Assembly (NCBI GenBank): GCA_964368455.1
Contig: CAYJAZ010000023.1
Span: 1 to 41,584 of the forward strand
Origin: CAYJAZ01 sp964368455
Lineage (GTDB): Bacteria > Desulfobacterota > Desulfovibrionia > Desulfovibrionales > Desulfovibrionaceae
Direction of reading: 5' to 3'
Length of the DNA: 41,584 nucleotides
The translations under genes and the position numbers were made by a program. The notes below the pieces were generated by a model. That model was not told the origin of the DNA, did not search any database, and was given only the letters and a program-made list of their open reading frames with translations. Below are positions 16,433 through 24,282 of the stretch, one piece after another; within the stretch, counting starts at the first letter, position 1, and the number at the start of each line of letters is the position of its first letter.

Positions 16433-16786
16433 TTGCCAGAAGATAGAGAAAATAAAATATCTTGTAGTAATTTTACAAAAGAAATGGAAGTTGCCCTTGA
16501 GGTTTTATCAGGGAAGTGGAAGTCCACTATTTTATGGGCTTTGCATGAATTTGAGCAAATTCGTTTTAATGAATTTCTTAGAATTATTCCAGGAATTACT
16601 CAAAAAATGCTCACACAACAATTGCGTAAATTAGAAGAAAATAAACTTGTTTCTCGCAAAGTTTATCCTAATGTTCCGCCTATTGTAGAATATTCACTCA
16701 CATCTTTAGGAAAAGAGGCCATACCTTTATTAGAGAATTTGAATAAATGGGGTAAGAAAGTCATCAAATCCTATAATGAAGAATAA
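16433..16786 (+). CDS. HxlR-family winged-helix transcriptional regulator
   Basis: The 117-aa regulator starts at TTG with AAGGAG seven bases upstream. The HxlR core is clear: ALEVLSGKWKSTILWAL, FNEFLRIIPGITQKMLTQQLRKLEENKLVSRKVY and PPIVEYSLTSLGKEAIPLLENLNKWG. An N-terminal Cys in ISCSNF corresponds roughly to the redox Cys of YodB-type members that sense quinones, aldehydes or diamide, so electrophile sensing is possible. It is upstream of and co-directional with the alcohol dehydrogenase, with a palindrome in the gap. Control of that gene is the simplest inference. Confidence 0.9.
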   Translation: MPEDRENKISCSNFTKEMEVALEVLSGKWKSTILWALHEFEQIRFNEFLRIIPGITQKMLTQQLRKLEENKLVSRKVYPNVPPIVEYSLTSLGKEAIPLLENLNKWGKKVIKSYNEE

Positions 16787-16793
16787 TTATTGC

Positions 16794-16822
16794 ACCAAAA
16801 GGTAAGTATATACCCTTTTGGT
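16794..16822. promoter_or_regulatory. Candidate HxlR operator between regulator and alcohol dehydrogenase
   Basis: ACCAAAAGGTA (16794-16804) is mirrored, with one inserted base, by TACCCTTTTGGT (16811-16822). It has no T tract, so it is more likely an operator or leader element than a terminator. Confidence 0.5.
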
Positions 16823-16847
16823 ATGCAACAAACATTAAAGTGCCTTC

Positions 16848-16876
16848 TTGCGCGAATGTTTTTCTCTGTGTATAAG
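16848..16876 (+). promoter_or_regulatory. Candidate promoter of the alcohol dehydrogenase gene
   Basis: TTGCGC (16848-16853) and TATAAG (16871-16876) are spaced 17 bp and lie about 26 bp downstream of the palindrome. The -35 match is weak. Confidence 0.45.
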
Positions 16877-16914
16877 AAAAAAATGTATTTAACTTTTTAT
16901 ATAGAGGAAAAAAA

Positions 16915-18081
16915 ATGAAAAGATTCACAATTCCAAGAGATGTTTATTTTGGCGAAAATGCTTTAGACTATTTAAAATCAATTGAAGGTAAGAAAGCTTT
17001 TATCGTTATTGGTTCTGAAAGAATGATCAAAGACGGTACAGCAGGAACTATTCAAGCAAATTTAAAAGAAGCAGGCCTTGATAGCACTCTTTTTGTGGGC
17101 GTTGAAGCTGATCCATCTGTTGAAACAGTGATGCGTGGTGCAAAGGCTATGAGCGAATATCAGCCTGATGTTATCATTGGTGTTGGCGGCGGTTCACCAA
17201 TCGATGCTGCTAAAGCTATGTGGATTTTCTACGAAAACCCAGAATTCACTTTTGCAGAAGCTGCAAAGCCATTCAACCTTCCAACTCTAAGAAAAAAAGC
17301 ATGCTTTATTGCTGTTGCAACTACAAGCGGAACAGGAACAGAAGTAACTGCTTTCTCAATCATTACAGACGAAAAGAACAATATTAAATACCCTATAGCT
17401 GATTATAACATCACTCCTGATGTCGCTATTGTTGATACAAATTTAGTTCAATCACTTTCTCCATTATTAGTAGCAAACACTGGTATGGACGCTATCACAC
17501 ATTCATTTGAAGCTTATGTTTCTGTTGTTGCAAATCCAATCACAGATTCACTTGCAATGAAATCTATTGAAATGATTGTAGATAATGTTGTTGATTCTTA
17601 CAATGGTAAAAAAGAAGCAAGAGACGAAATGCATATAGCACAATGTATGGCTGGTATGTCTTTTTCAAATGCAATCTTAGGTATTGTACACTCAATGGCA
17701 CATAAAACAGGCAGATTGTTTGGTATTCCTCATGGTTGTGCTAATGCTATCTATCTTCCTTATGTTGTAAAATACAATTCTAAAGAAGCTGGACAAAGAT
17801 ATGCTCAAATTGCGAAGTATCTTGGCTTAAAAGGCAGCACAACTGAAGAATTAGTAGATTCTTTAGTAGAAAAACTTGTTGAAATCAAAGCACAAATGAA
17901 TATGCCTAAGACAATGAAAGAATTTGGTGTAAGCGAAGAAGATTTCTTAAATAATTTAACAATTATTTCAGAAGCTGCTTGTGCTGATCCTTGCACAGGA
18001 ACAAATCCACGTACAATCGATCCAGAAACAATGGCAAGATTGTTTAAAGCTTGCTATTATGGTGAAAAAGTTGATTTCTAG
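16915..18081 (+). CDS. Iron-containing (group III) alcohol dehydrogenase
   Basis: A 388-aa NAD(P)-dependent Fe-ADH of the butanol/ethanol/1,3-propanediol dehydrogenase group, interconverting alcohols and aldehydes in the cytoplasm. The nucleotide-binding GGGSPIDAAKAMW motif, the ATTSGTGTEVT segment, and the metal-site motifs GMDAITHSFEAYVS and HSMAHKTGRLFGIPHGCANA (Asp and three His) are intact. The C-terminal CTGTNPRTID is typical of the family. GAGGAAAAAA is the ribosome binding site. Substrate cannot be assigned. With the HxlR gene upstream, an aldehyde-responsive role is plausible. Confidence 0.93.
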   Translation: MKRFTIPRDVYFGENALDYLKSIEGKKAFIVIGSERMIKDGTAGTIQANLKEAGLDSTLFVGVEADPSVETVMRGAKAMSEYQPDVIIGVGGGSPIDAAKAMWIFYENPEFTFAEAAKPFNLPTLRKKACFIAVATTSGTGTEVTAFSIITDEKNNIKYPIADYNITPDVAIVDTNLVQSLSPLLVANTGMDAITHSFEAYVSVVANPITDSLAMKSIEMIVDNVVDSYNGKKEARDEMHIAQCMAGMSFSNAILGIVHSMAHKTGRLFGIPHGCANAIYLPYVVKYNSKEAGQRYAQIAKYLGLKGSTTEELVDSLVEKLVEIKAQMNMPKTMKEFGVSEEDFLNNLTIISEAACADPCTGTNPRTIDPETMARLFKACYYGEKVDF

Positions 18082-18137
18082 AGCTTTTTTGCTAAAATAA
18101 ATAAGTGCGAAACATTGCACGAACACTCCCAAAAGAT

Positions 18138-18185
18138 GAGCCCATTTTTCAGAAAACTAAATGATTTTTTGAAAATGGGCTCTTT
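18138..18185 (+). terminator. Hairpin after the alcohol dehydrogenase
   Basis: GAGCCCATTTT (18138-18148) pairs with AAAATGGGCTC (18172-18182) around a 23-nt loop, followed by only three T. It is probably the transcription end of the adh gene. An 83-codon frame runs through it but has no ribosome binding site. Confidence 0.55.
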
Positions 18186-18694
18186 GCATATGTTTAGTAA
18201 TAAATTAAAGTTTCATTATTTTGCTGATGCCGAAAATTCAAATTTTATTCAAAATGACTTGAAAAGTAGCATCATCAAAGTTTTGGCTTATAGGCATCTC
18301 CTTTTGTTAAAATTAAAGAATGTATTCGCTGTGAGTTTACACATTGCGAAATCTACTACCTTTTAGGCATTGCACCAATTGAGAGAGGCAAGAAAAGGTT
18401 GGTCTAGCACAAAATTGCCACAGAATATATTTGAGGCAATGCCATTATTTTTCATATGTCACTTCCACCTCCAAAAAAATTATAATTGCTATAATTACAA
18501 CAAAACACATTATGCTTGTTGTTCCTAATAATTTATACTTGTTTGGTTAAAGAGAGAGTGGACTCGTTTTTTTAGGTGTATTTAAAGGTGTTTATACACA
18601 TAGAAAACTAATGCAATAAAAGAGAATGTAAAAAAATATAAGAAATGTTTTTTTTTACTACATAAATTATATGGAATTTTTTACAATTAGAACT
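18186..18694. other. Gene-free stretch
   Basis: About 500 bp without a convincing gene, RNA or repeat. Short frames lack ribosome binding sites. The right part becomes strongly AT-rich. Confidence 0.5.
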
Positions 18695-19078
18695 TTATAA
18701 CATATTTATAAAGGAATTAAAAAGCTCAATAAGGTTATCAAATACTGCAAAAGAAGAACTTGAGTTTGAAAGCTGGTTAAAGATACTATCTGCCGCAGGC
18801 ATTAAATTTTGATCGAGTGCAGAAAAAAAATCTTTACCTGAGATAGAGTTAGAACCTATGAGAAAATCTGGAATAAATTGGTCGTTATATATTGAGTAAA
18901 AATTTTCAAGCACAATTGTAGCATTGTTGCTTTCAAAGAAAAGTTCAAGATTAGGTCCTGTTTTTTCAAAAATTATTTCTTCAAACTCAAAGGTCATTCT
19001 CATTTCGCTGATTTCTTTATCCATATTAATAAGGACTTTTTCGCCAGCTATGGGAATATTCAAAATCAATTCAGCCAT
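18695..19078 (-). CDS. Stand-alone homologue of the N-terminal domain of large type I-secreted adhesins
   Basis: A 127-aa acidic protein that I recognise only by pattern. The order LNIPIAGEKV, FEFEEIIFEKTGPNLELFF, ATIVLENFYSIYNDQFIPDFLIG, SGKDFFSALDQNLMPAA resembles the N-terminal (retention-module-like) segment of giant repeat proteins of Desulfovibrio. In those, the motif SGxDFLAALDPDLMPAAG precedes the adhesin repeats. Here the protein ends soon after with FAVFDNLIELFNSFINML and no repeats follow. It may be a truncated adhesin or a real small relative. AAGGTGCATT is a good ribosome binding site. No type I secretion genes are in the window. Confidence 0.6.
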   Translation of the reverse strand: MAELILNIPIAGEKVLINMDKEISEMRMTFEFEEIIFEKTGPNLELFFESNNATIVLENFYSIYNDQFIPDFLIGSNSISGKDFFSALDQNLMPAADSIFNQLSNSSSSFAVFDNLIELFNSFINML

Positions 19079-19705
19079 AATGCACCTTAAACCATGAGGC
19101 TTAGAAAATTTTCTTTTATATATCAGAGAGAGATGATTTTTAGAAAATTTTACTACTTACAGAAAAATCATTTTCCATAAGATTTAAGCAAGAATAAGCT
19201 ATTTTTTTATAGAAAAATGAAAATATTTTAATGCAACCAGTATATTATATAAAAAAAAAAAATGCAATAAAATATTTATGCTATTAACTTCCTCCTTTAT
19301 TTCAATAAAGAATAATACATTAATATTGAAAAAATAAATATATAATATAAAATATAAATATATCTTTTTTCTATTTTGTCAAAGGGAAAAATATTCAATT
19401 ATTTCAATGTGAAAAAATAAAAGATATGTATATACAGAATGTTAGGGAGGGGTTATATGTAAAATTTTTTACAAATTATAATGAAATAATTCACTTGATT
19501 TGTGGTTTTTTTGCGTTTTTTTGTATTTAATTTATTGAATTTATTGTATATAAAAAATAGGCATAAATACAAAAAAAATTAATAATGAAAATAGAAAATT
19601 TTATATTAATAATGATTATTGAAAAAATTAATAATTTTTGCTAAAAAATGTAATTATCACATAAAAATTTGATAGCTAAATGCGTGGTAAGTTTTTGTTG
19701 TGTCT
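19079..19705. other. Extremely AT-rich gene-free region
   Basis: About 630 bp with long A and T tracts, including a 13-A run near 19250. I see no ORF with a ribosome binding site and no RNA gene. It holds the upstream region of the minus-strand gene ending at 19078, and perhaps the 3' end region of the gene at 19706. Confidence 0.5.
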
Positions 19706-20043
19706 CTAGAAAATTGAGTCAACATCGGCAACTTGCTCAACTCTATCAGTGATAGTATCAGGTTTTCTGAGCTGAGATTTTTCACTAGTCGTGGCTTCAG
19801 AATTTTTTCTATAATTTGAAGAAGTGTGATTTAGTTTATGATCAATCTCAAGGCAGTTGCAATAAGGATTATAGCCTAGTGAAGTAGCTAGTTCAACTGT
19901 TACTTCATTAACAATCTTAGCGTGTGAAATGCCTTTGCAGAATTCACTATGATAAATCTTGCTATTTGGCTTTACAAAAACAGTAGCAAATCCAAGCTGC
20001 ATATTACAAGAGATTAAAAGAAATATAAAAAGAATTTTTTCAT
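19706..20043 (-). pseudogene. Small exported Cys/His-motif protein, frameshifted in its signal peptide
   Basis: A strong ribosome binding site (AGGAAGGGAATT) precedes ATG at 20043, which starts MKKFFLYFF and then hits TAA. One extra T in the TTCTTTTAATC tract (near 20014-20022) would join it to the downstream 98-aa frame. That would give a clean signal peptide (MKKFFLYFF-LISCNMQLGFATVF) and then the mature protein. The mature part has a Y-H-x3-C...A-x3-G-Y-x-P-x-C-x-C pattern (KIYHSEFCKGI, then ATSLGYNPYCNC). This resembles the Cys-rich metal-binding motif found in Ada and at the C-terminus of some nucleases. It could be a pseudogene, a phase-variable gene or a sequencing error. The downstream frame alone could start at 20002 but would lack a signal and a ribosome binding site. 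Confidence 0.65.
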
Positions 20044-20258
20044 AATTCCCTTCCTAAATTTATTAATTTATAAAAATACGAAAGTATAAAATAATCAAAA
20101 TAAAGGTTTTATAAATCGTACTATGCTTGAAAGTCCTACTCAAATGCATTTGAAAAGCAAAAATTATTTGTTTTCAGATAATTCATTGTTAAATGAAGAG
20201 GCTGAATACTATGAAAAAAAATATAAGAGAATATCATAACTCACTTGAAAATTGAGTT

Positions 20259-20347
20259 AAATAAAAAAAGCACTTATTACTAAGTGCTTATTTATTTTTG
20301 AGTGGCTCCCCGAGACGGTCTTGAACCGCCAACCTAGTGATTAACAG
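20259..20347 (-). repeat. Left attachment repeat: tRNA-Asn 3' half plus terminator
   Basis: On the minus strand this reads from the anticodon loop (CTGTTAATC) through the T-arm GGCGGTTCAAGACCGTC and acceptor CGGGGAG-CCA, then the terminator stem AAGCACTTA/TAAGTGCTT. No 5' half of a tRNA is joined to it: plus-strand sequence past 20347 is unrelated. It is identical to 32122-32209 except for one T. The homology limit at the anticodon loop fits a tyrosine recombinase crossover there. Confidence 0.88.
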
Positions 20348-20405
20348 TTCTTATCTTTGTCTTTTTGTATCTTTCACAATCTTTCACAGAATTACCTTAT
20401 TCATA

Positions 20406-20434
20406 TTGACAATACATGTTTTTTGTGTTATTAT
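20406..20434 (+). promoter_or_regulatory. Promoter of the integrase gene
   Basis: TTGACA (20406-20411) and TATTAT (20429-20434) are spaced exactly 17 bp, 85 bp upstream of the integrase start. Confidence 0.75.
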
Positions 20435-20479
20435 GCCTTCATAGACCTTAACTACATATCTATACTTTTCATGGAAAAA

Positions 20480-20501
20480 GGTAGTATAAAGGTAGTATAA
20501 A
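20480..20501 (+). repeat. Tandem arm-type sites upstream of the integrase
   Basis: GGTAGTATAAA occurs twice in perfect tandem (20480-20490 and 20491-20501). A third copy lies near the right end at 32032-32042. Such short direct repeats inside both element ends are what an integrase N-terminal arm-binding domain recognises. They also lie in the integrase leader, so autoregulation is possible. Confidence 0.6.
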
Positions 20502-20519
20502 ATTGAGGGAAAGAAAGTA

Positions 20520-21710
20520 GTGATTAAATATATAAGTGCCTCAAAAGGAATCAGATATAAAGAACATCCAACTCGTAAGCATAATAAAAAGCCAGATAGA
20601 TATTATGTTTTGCAGTACAAAAGAAATGCTAAAGTCTATAATGAGCCAATAGGCTGGGCTAGCGAAGGCGTGACTTTAGCAAGATGTGAAGTGGATTACG
20701 CAAGTCTTAAAGAAAATTGGCGAACAGGAACAGGCGGTCAAAGTCTTAAAGAAATCCGTGAATTAAATATTGAAAAGCAAGAAGAGCTCAAAGTAAAGAA
20801 AAAGCTAGAGCAAAGTCTTAGTCTAGCGGCTATCTTTAAGGATTATCTTGCTGCACAAGTGAATAAGAATTCCAAGTCAATTTCTAAAGAAAAACAGCTT
20901 ATGGCTTTTCATATACTTCCTTTCTTCAATGATATTTCTATTAAAGAAATCAATTCACGCAAATTAGATGAATTCCTAAGAGCTTTACAGGAAAAAACTT
21001 CAAGCCGTACAGGAAAGAAGTTAAGCCCTTCAACAGTAAGATATGCCATCGCAGTTTTAAGGCAAATGTGGAACTACGCTCATACTCGTGATCTAGTGAA
21101 TACAACTTTTCCTTTGAGGGCAAAGTTACCAAAAGAAGACAATAAACGCACACGATTTTTAACTCAAGAAGAAGCAAATATGCTCCTTGAAAGACTTGCA
21201 AGTCGTTCGGCTTATGTGCACGATATCTCTCTTCTTTCTTTATACTGCGGACTAAGACAAGGGGAAATTTTTAAATTGCAATGGGGTGATGTCAATTTTC
21301 AACAAGAACTTGTCCATGTACGAGATAGAAAGAATAAAGAAAGCGGTGTTGCATATTTGCCGAAAAATGTTCTGCAAATGCTCCAAAAAAGATTTAATTC
21401 ACAGGAACATAGAGCAAATGAATTTATTTTCTCAAATAATGACGGCACAGCTAAACAGTTTATGAGTAAAACCTTTATGGTTACAGTTGATGAACTCGCT
21501 TTCAATAAAAATATAGGCGATAGAAGAGAAAAAGTTGTCTTCCATACTCTTAGACATACTTTTGCCTCATGGTTAGCCCAAAAAGGCGTATCTATGTTTG
21601 AACTAGCTGAACTTATGGGACATAAAGATATAACAATGACTCAAAGATATAGTCACTATAACCCTGATAAACTTAGAAAAGCTGCCATGTTGATTGAAGA
21701 GGGTGAGTAG
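20520..21710 (+). CDS. int: Tyrosine-type site-specific integrase
   Basis: A 396-aa integrase that would insert and excise the element at the tRNA-Asn site. It starts at GTG with GAGGG about ten bases upstream. It has an N-terminal arm-binding region (1-80) and a SAM-like core-binding domain (about 105-205: SLAAIFKDYLAAQVNKNSKS, STVRYAIAVLRQMWNYA). The catalytic domain shows Arg in SLYCGLRQGEIFKLQW, HTLRHTFASW (His-x-x-Arg), GHKDITMTQRYSHY (His and nucleophile Tyr) and Lys in the beta hairpin. All catalytic residues are present, so it is probably functional. Confidence 0.95.
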   Translation: MIKYISASKGIRYKEHPTRKHNKKPDRYYVLQYKRNAKVYNEPIGWASEGVTLARCEVDYASLKENWRTGTGGQSLKEIRELNIEKQEELKVKKKLEQSLSLAAIFKDYLAAQVNKNSKSISKEKQLMAFHILPFFNDISIKEINSRKLDEFLRALQEKTSSRTGKKLSPSTVRYAIAVLRQMWNYAHTRDLVNTTFPLRAKLPKEDNKRTRFLTQEEANMLLERLASRSAYVHDISLLSLYCGLRQGEIFKLQWGDVNFQQELVHVRDRKNKESGVAYLPKNVLQMLQKRFNSQEHRANEFIFSNNDGTAKQFMSKTFMVTVDELAFNKNIGDRREKVVFHTLRHTFASWLAQKGVSMFELAELMGHKDITMTQRYSHYNPDKLRKAAMLIEEGE

Positions 21711-21748
21711 TGTAATACTTAAGGTCTAAACATATAGGATTGAATAAA

Positions 21749-21919
21749 ATGAATGAATACAAAAGTAATGCTGCAGCTATAGTACATTCAACAATGCAAG
21801 AATTGCAAGAGATTGAACTTGTTAGTAAAACAACTCTTAAAGAATACGATGAGTTATGTCTAAAGCCTGTTGCTGAGATTTTCTCTGATGAAAGTAGAGA
21901 AATCAAAGAAAAGAAATAG
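21749..21919 (+). pseudogene. Truncated HigA/XRE-type antitoxin remnant
   Basis: A 56-codon frame with AGGAT nine bases before ATG. The sequence (AAIVHSTMQELQEIELVSKTT, KEYDELCLKPVAEIF, SREIKEKK) matches the N-terminal arm of XRE-family antitoxins of the type IHETxxxLxxAGxxDKxTMxxFDExCLTPV. It stops just where the helix-turn-helix would begin. No partner toxin is adjacent, so it is a broken toxin-antitoxin remnant. Confidence 0.6.
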
Positions 21920-22002
21920 TTTCACAACATGGGAACTTGGTATAAAAAAACTAAGGTATTCTATTCTATATAATCGCCTCACTTTCTCTTGACCTTTATA
22001 AC

Positions 22003-22031
22003 TTGACATTATCAAATTATACCATTATTTA
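22003..22031 (+). promoter_or_regulatory. Candidate parDE promoter
   Basis: TTGACA (22003-22008) and TATTTA (22026-22031) are spaced 17 bp and lie about 30 bp before the parD start. Confidence 0.55.
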
Positions 22032-22060
22032 TTATTTAATAATACTAAAAGGTGAACACT

Positions 22061-22303
22061 ATGAAAAATACTTCGGTCTCATTAGGAGATTATTTTACCT
22101 CATTTATTGACATGCAAGTAAAAAATGGCCGCTATGGCTCTGCAAGTGATGTTGTCCGAGCAGGTTTACGCTTACTTGAAGAGCATGAAACAAAGCAAAA
22201 ACTTCTGCTAGACGCTCTTATAGCAGGAGAACAGTCAGGTGCTCCACAAGCATTTGACACAGAAAGTTTTCTAAAAAGGATGCACCAAAAACATGGGCAA
22301 TAA
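22061..22303 (+). CDS. parD: ParD-family antitoxin
   Basis: An 80-aa ribbon-helix-helix antitoxin that neutralises ParE and represses its own operon. The RHH region (NTSVSLGDYFTSFIDMQVKNGRYGSASDVVRAGLRLLEE) is typical of the ParD CC2985 group. The C-terminal tail (GEQSGAPQAFDTESFLKRMHQKHG) is the toxin-binding part. ATG at 22061 has AAGG upstream; a GTG at 22052 in the same frame overlaps that site. The 3' end overlaps parE by 11 bp, giving translational coupling. Confidence 0.9.
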   Translation: MKNTSVSLGDYFTSFIDMQVKNGRYGSASDVVRAGLRLLEEHETKQKLLLDALIAGEQSGAPQAFDTESFLKRMHQKHGQ

Positions 22304-22592
22304 ATCTTTTAGACTTTCCCCTCTTGCTGAGCAAGACCTTGAAAATATTTGGTTATATACCTATCAAGAATGGTCAAATGAGCAAGCAGATAAATATGTC
22401 TACACTATTATGGCTGTTATTGAAAAACTCTCATCGGGAAAACTTATTGCTATGCAAGCAGATATACGTGAAGGATATTGGAAATATTTTGTTGCATCTC
22501 ATGTTCTGTATTTTGTAAAACATAAAAGCACAAATGGAATAGATATTATTCGTATACTTCATAAATCTATGGACATGGAAAGTCATTTGTAG
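22293..22592 (+). CDS. parE: ParE-family toxin
   Basis: A 99-aa RelE/ParE-superfamily toxin; known ParE proteins inhibit DNA gyrase. Typical parts are FRLSPLAEQDLENIWLYTYQEWSNEQADKYV and the strand region IREGYWKYFVASHVLYFVKHKSTNGIDIIRILHKSMDME. The length is full and the frame intact, so with parD it probably stabilises the island. Confidence 0.9.
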   Translation: MGNKSFRLSPLAEQDLENIWLYTYQEWSNEQADKYVYTIMAVIEKLSSGKLIAMQADIREGYWKYFVASHVLYFVKHKSTNGIDIIRILHKSMDMESHL

Positions 22593-22778
22593 AAAATTAC
22601 CGTAATTTCAATGCAGTAATTTTTACATCCTTTTTTGGGTTATACATACGGCTACGTTAATCGATAACTTTTCCTTTTCACGCACACTATATTTCCATCT
22701 ATAGCTAGTTTTATATAAAAATGACGTTGTTCAAGACTTTTGCAAGAAGACATAATTTTGAGATGATGAGTCCAACTC

Positions 22779-22808
22779 AATTGTGTCATCAGTGATGACA
22801 CAATTTTA
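22779..22808 (+). terminator. Terminator of parDE
   Basis: AATTGTGTCATCA (22779-22791) and TGATGACACAATT (22793-22805) form a perfect 13-bp palindrome with a 1-base centre, followed by TTT. It also supplies the stop codon of the minus-strand fragment at 22789-22965. Confidence 0.65.
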
Positions 22809-22965
22809 TCATATTGATATAAATCATAAAGTGCACCATTCTATAAAGCCCACGTCTATTAAATTCTTTAAGTTCGGGACTTTTAGTCTTTATGCTCCTA
22901 GCAAGTTCTTGCAGCTTTTGCAAATTAGAAAGGAGTGTGATTTTAGTAAGCTCTATTGTGCTTAA
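22789..22965 (-). pseudogene. Fragment of a DUF1016 (YhcG-like) nuclease-family protein
   Basis: A minus-strand frame of 58 codons without a start codon. Its core LQKLQELARSIKTKSPELK and EFNRRGLYRMVHFM resembles the DUF1016 N-terminal domain, whose hallmark is (A)xxIKxxxPxxxGFSxxNLxRMxQFYETY. The frame is open back only to a TAG at 22966-22968, and it ends inside the parDE terminator palindrome. It is a broken piece left in the island. Confidence 0.5.
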
Positions 22966-23198
22966 CTAGCCCCTCCTTTTTTTTGAACAAATTCTCTAAA
23001 GTGAAAGTTATGACTTTGTAATAATAAAAAAGGCTGATTCCCTTGCGGGTCAGCCTTATGTTTTTCTTTTCTTGAATATTTGCTTTTGTCTTTGTGGGGA
23101 ATGTCTTTGCCTGTAATAAAGACATGCCATTTTGCTATTGGCTTCGCCTTCTTCTTCTCTTGTTCGAGAATATCTTTAAATGTTTTGGGCTTACTCAT
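22962..23198 (-). CDS. Small basic hypothetical protein
   Basis: A 78-aa lysine-rich protein beginning MSKPKTFKDILEQEKKKAKPIAKWHVF, preceded by the excellent ribosome binding site AAGGAGG. I do not recognise the family; the conserved-looking part is GKDIPHKDKSKYSRKEKHK. An intrinsic terminator hairpin lies inside the reading frame at 23030-23057. The last 30 or so codons are therefore questionable, and the natural gene may end earlier. It sits in the decayed part of the mobile element. Confidence 0.55.
   Translation of the reverse strand: MSKPKTFKDILEQEKKKAKPIAKWHVFITGKDIPHKDKSKYSRKEKHKADPQGNQPFLLLQSHNFHFREFVQKKGGAS
23024..23057 (-). terminator. Minus-strand intrinsic terminator inside the small basic ORF
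   Basis: AAGGCTGA (23030-23037) pairs with TCAGCCTT (23050-23057), with a CCC/GGG extension in the loop region. On the minus strand the stem is followed by six T (23024-23029). It falls within the frame of 22962-23198. Confidence 0.7.
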
Positions 23199-23223
23199 TT
23201 GTTCCTCCTTCTAAAGAATACAT

Positions 23224-23355
23224 GTGATAATTTGCAGTAATTTGAAGTTAGATACTTCTAGCGTAGTTGTCAAGTTTGGTGATGGAGCAAAATTCTATTT
23301 ATGGTACAATAGCGAGCAAATATATAAATATATTACGACAGAAGAACAATTTTAA
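23224..23355 (+). CDS. Possible short ORF or gene remnant
   Basis: A 43-codon frame from GTG. The residue mix is protein-like (LKLDTSSVVVKFGDGAKFYLWYN, then ITTEEQF), but there is no clear ribosome binding site. It lies between two minus-strand genes. It may be the 3' tail of a lost gene. No function is assigned. Confidence 0.25.
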   Translation: MIICSNLKLDTSSVVVKFGDGAKFYLWYNSEQIYKYITTEEQF

Positions 23356-23370
23356 TACTTTTTGATAGAA

Positions 23371-24282
23371 CTATTGTTGTTTATTCAAACGCCTGCCTCC
23401 TTCCTTTAGTAAATCAAGCATAGCAGGACTACAATTTTCTTCAAAGGCTTCAAAAAAATCATTGTTTAGGATATTTAAAGCATTTTTTTCTGAATAGTCT
23501 AATAATATTCTTGCTAGCTCAATATTATCGGAATCAATAATAAGGATAAAATAGAAGGTAATCTTTTTATACACAAAGTCTACAGAGTGGAAATTAAGCA
23601 TGAGCTTTAGCATTTCCGGGTATCCATATTCTACGCAAGTATAAAGATGTGTTGCTTCTACTTGCTCTTCAACAGTAATACGAGCTCCATTTTCTAAAAG
23701 AATTCTTGCTGCGTTGATATTATTATCACTTACAGCAAAGTCTAAAGGTGTCATTGTTGCTAGTTTATGTTTAGCATTAACATCAGCACCATAATCTATT
23801 AGTATTTGTACTGCTTCAGCAAAAAATGCAGAGGCATAGCATAAAGTAGTTGAATAGTCATTTTCATTGTAAATATTTGGATTTGCGCCATTTTCTAAGA
23901 GCAGTTTTACAAGAGGCAAAGAATTTCTTTGTATCGCAACAACAAGGGGAGTTTCCATTTTATTTTCTTGCCACTCTCTTATAGTTTGTTTTTCTACTCC
24001 CTTATCAGCTTCTTTAAAAATGGGAGCGTCAAAACCTCTTAGCTGAACATTAACATTTGCATTATGTCTTAGTAGTAGCTCTACACTCTCTATCGAGTGG
24101 AATTCGCATGCCCATAAAAGAGGTGTATAATTATATCTCACTCGATAATTGTTTTCATCGCAAGTCGTGATACCTTTTTGTAGCAAAGCCTCTATATCAA
24201 TATCTCTATATAAAATATAATCCATTTCTTTTAATTTATCATGATAAATTGCATTAGTGAATTCTTCTTGCACTTCACACAT
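23371..24282 (-). CDS. Ankyrin-repeat protein
   Basis: A 303-aa protein built of about six ankyrin repeats. Examples are NYTPLLWACEFHSIESVELLLRHNANVNV, TPLVVAIQRNSLPLVKLLLENGANPNI, ALCY-like SAFFAEAVQILIDYGADVNAK and TPLDFAVSDNNINAARILLENGARI. Ankyrin repeats bind other proteins; on mobile elements they appear in effectors, immunity proteins and regulators. There is no signal peptide. GAGGTAGCCTT supports the start. It lies 131 bp downstream of the three-gene operon on the same strand and may be an extra member of it. Confidence 0.9.
   Translation of the reverse strand: MCEVQEEFTNAIYHDKLKEMDYILYRDIDIEALLQKGITTCDENNYRVRYNYTPLLWACEFHSIESVELLLRHNANVNVQLRGFDAPIFKEADKGVEKQTIREWQENKMETPLVVAIQRNSLPLVKLLLENGANPNIYNENDYSTTLCYASAFFAEAVQILIDYGADVNAKHKLATMTPLDFAVSDNNINAARILLENGARITVEEQVEATHLYTCVEYGYPEMLKLMLNFHSVDFVYKKITFYFILIIDSDNIELARILLDYSEKNALNILNNDFFEAFEENCSPAMLDLLKEGGRRLNKQQ

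Noticed and set aside
18115..18366. 83-codon plus-strand ORF after the alcohol dehydrogenase
   Set aside because: It has no ribosome binding site, runs through a strong hairpin and has a random composition.
20297..20350. Intact tRNA-Asn at the left or right repeat
   Set aside because: Only the anticodon-to-CCA half is present at either site. The D-arm and 5' acceptor strand are missing.
22783..22965. 60-codon plus-strand ORF at 22783
   Set aside because: It begins inside the parDE terminator. The minus-strand frame over the same bases is the one with protein-family resemblance.
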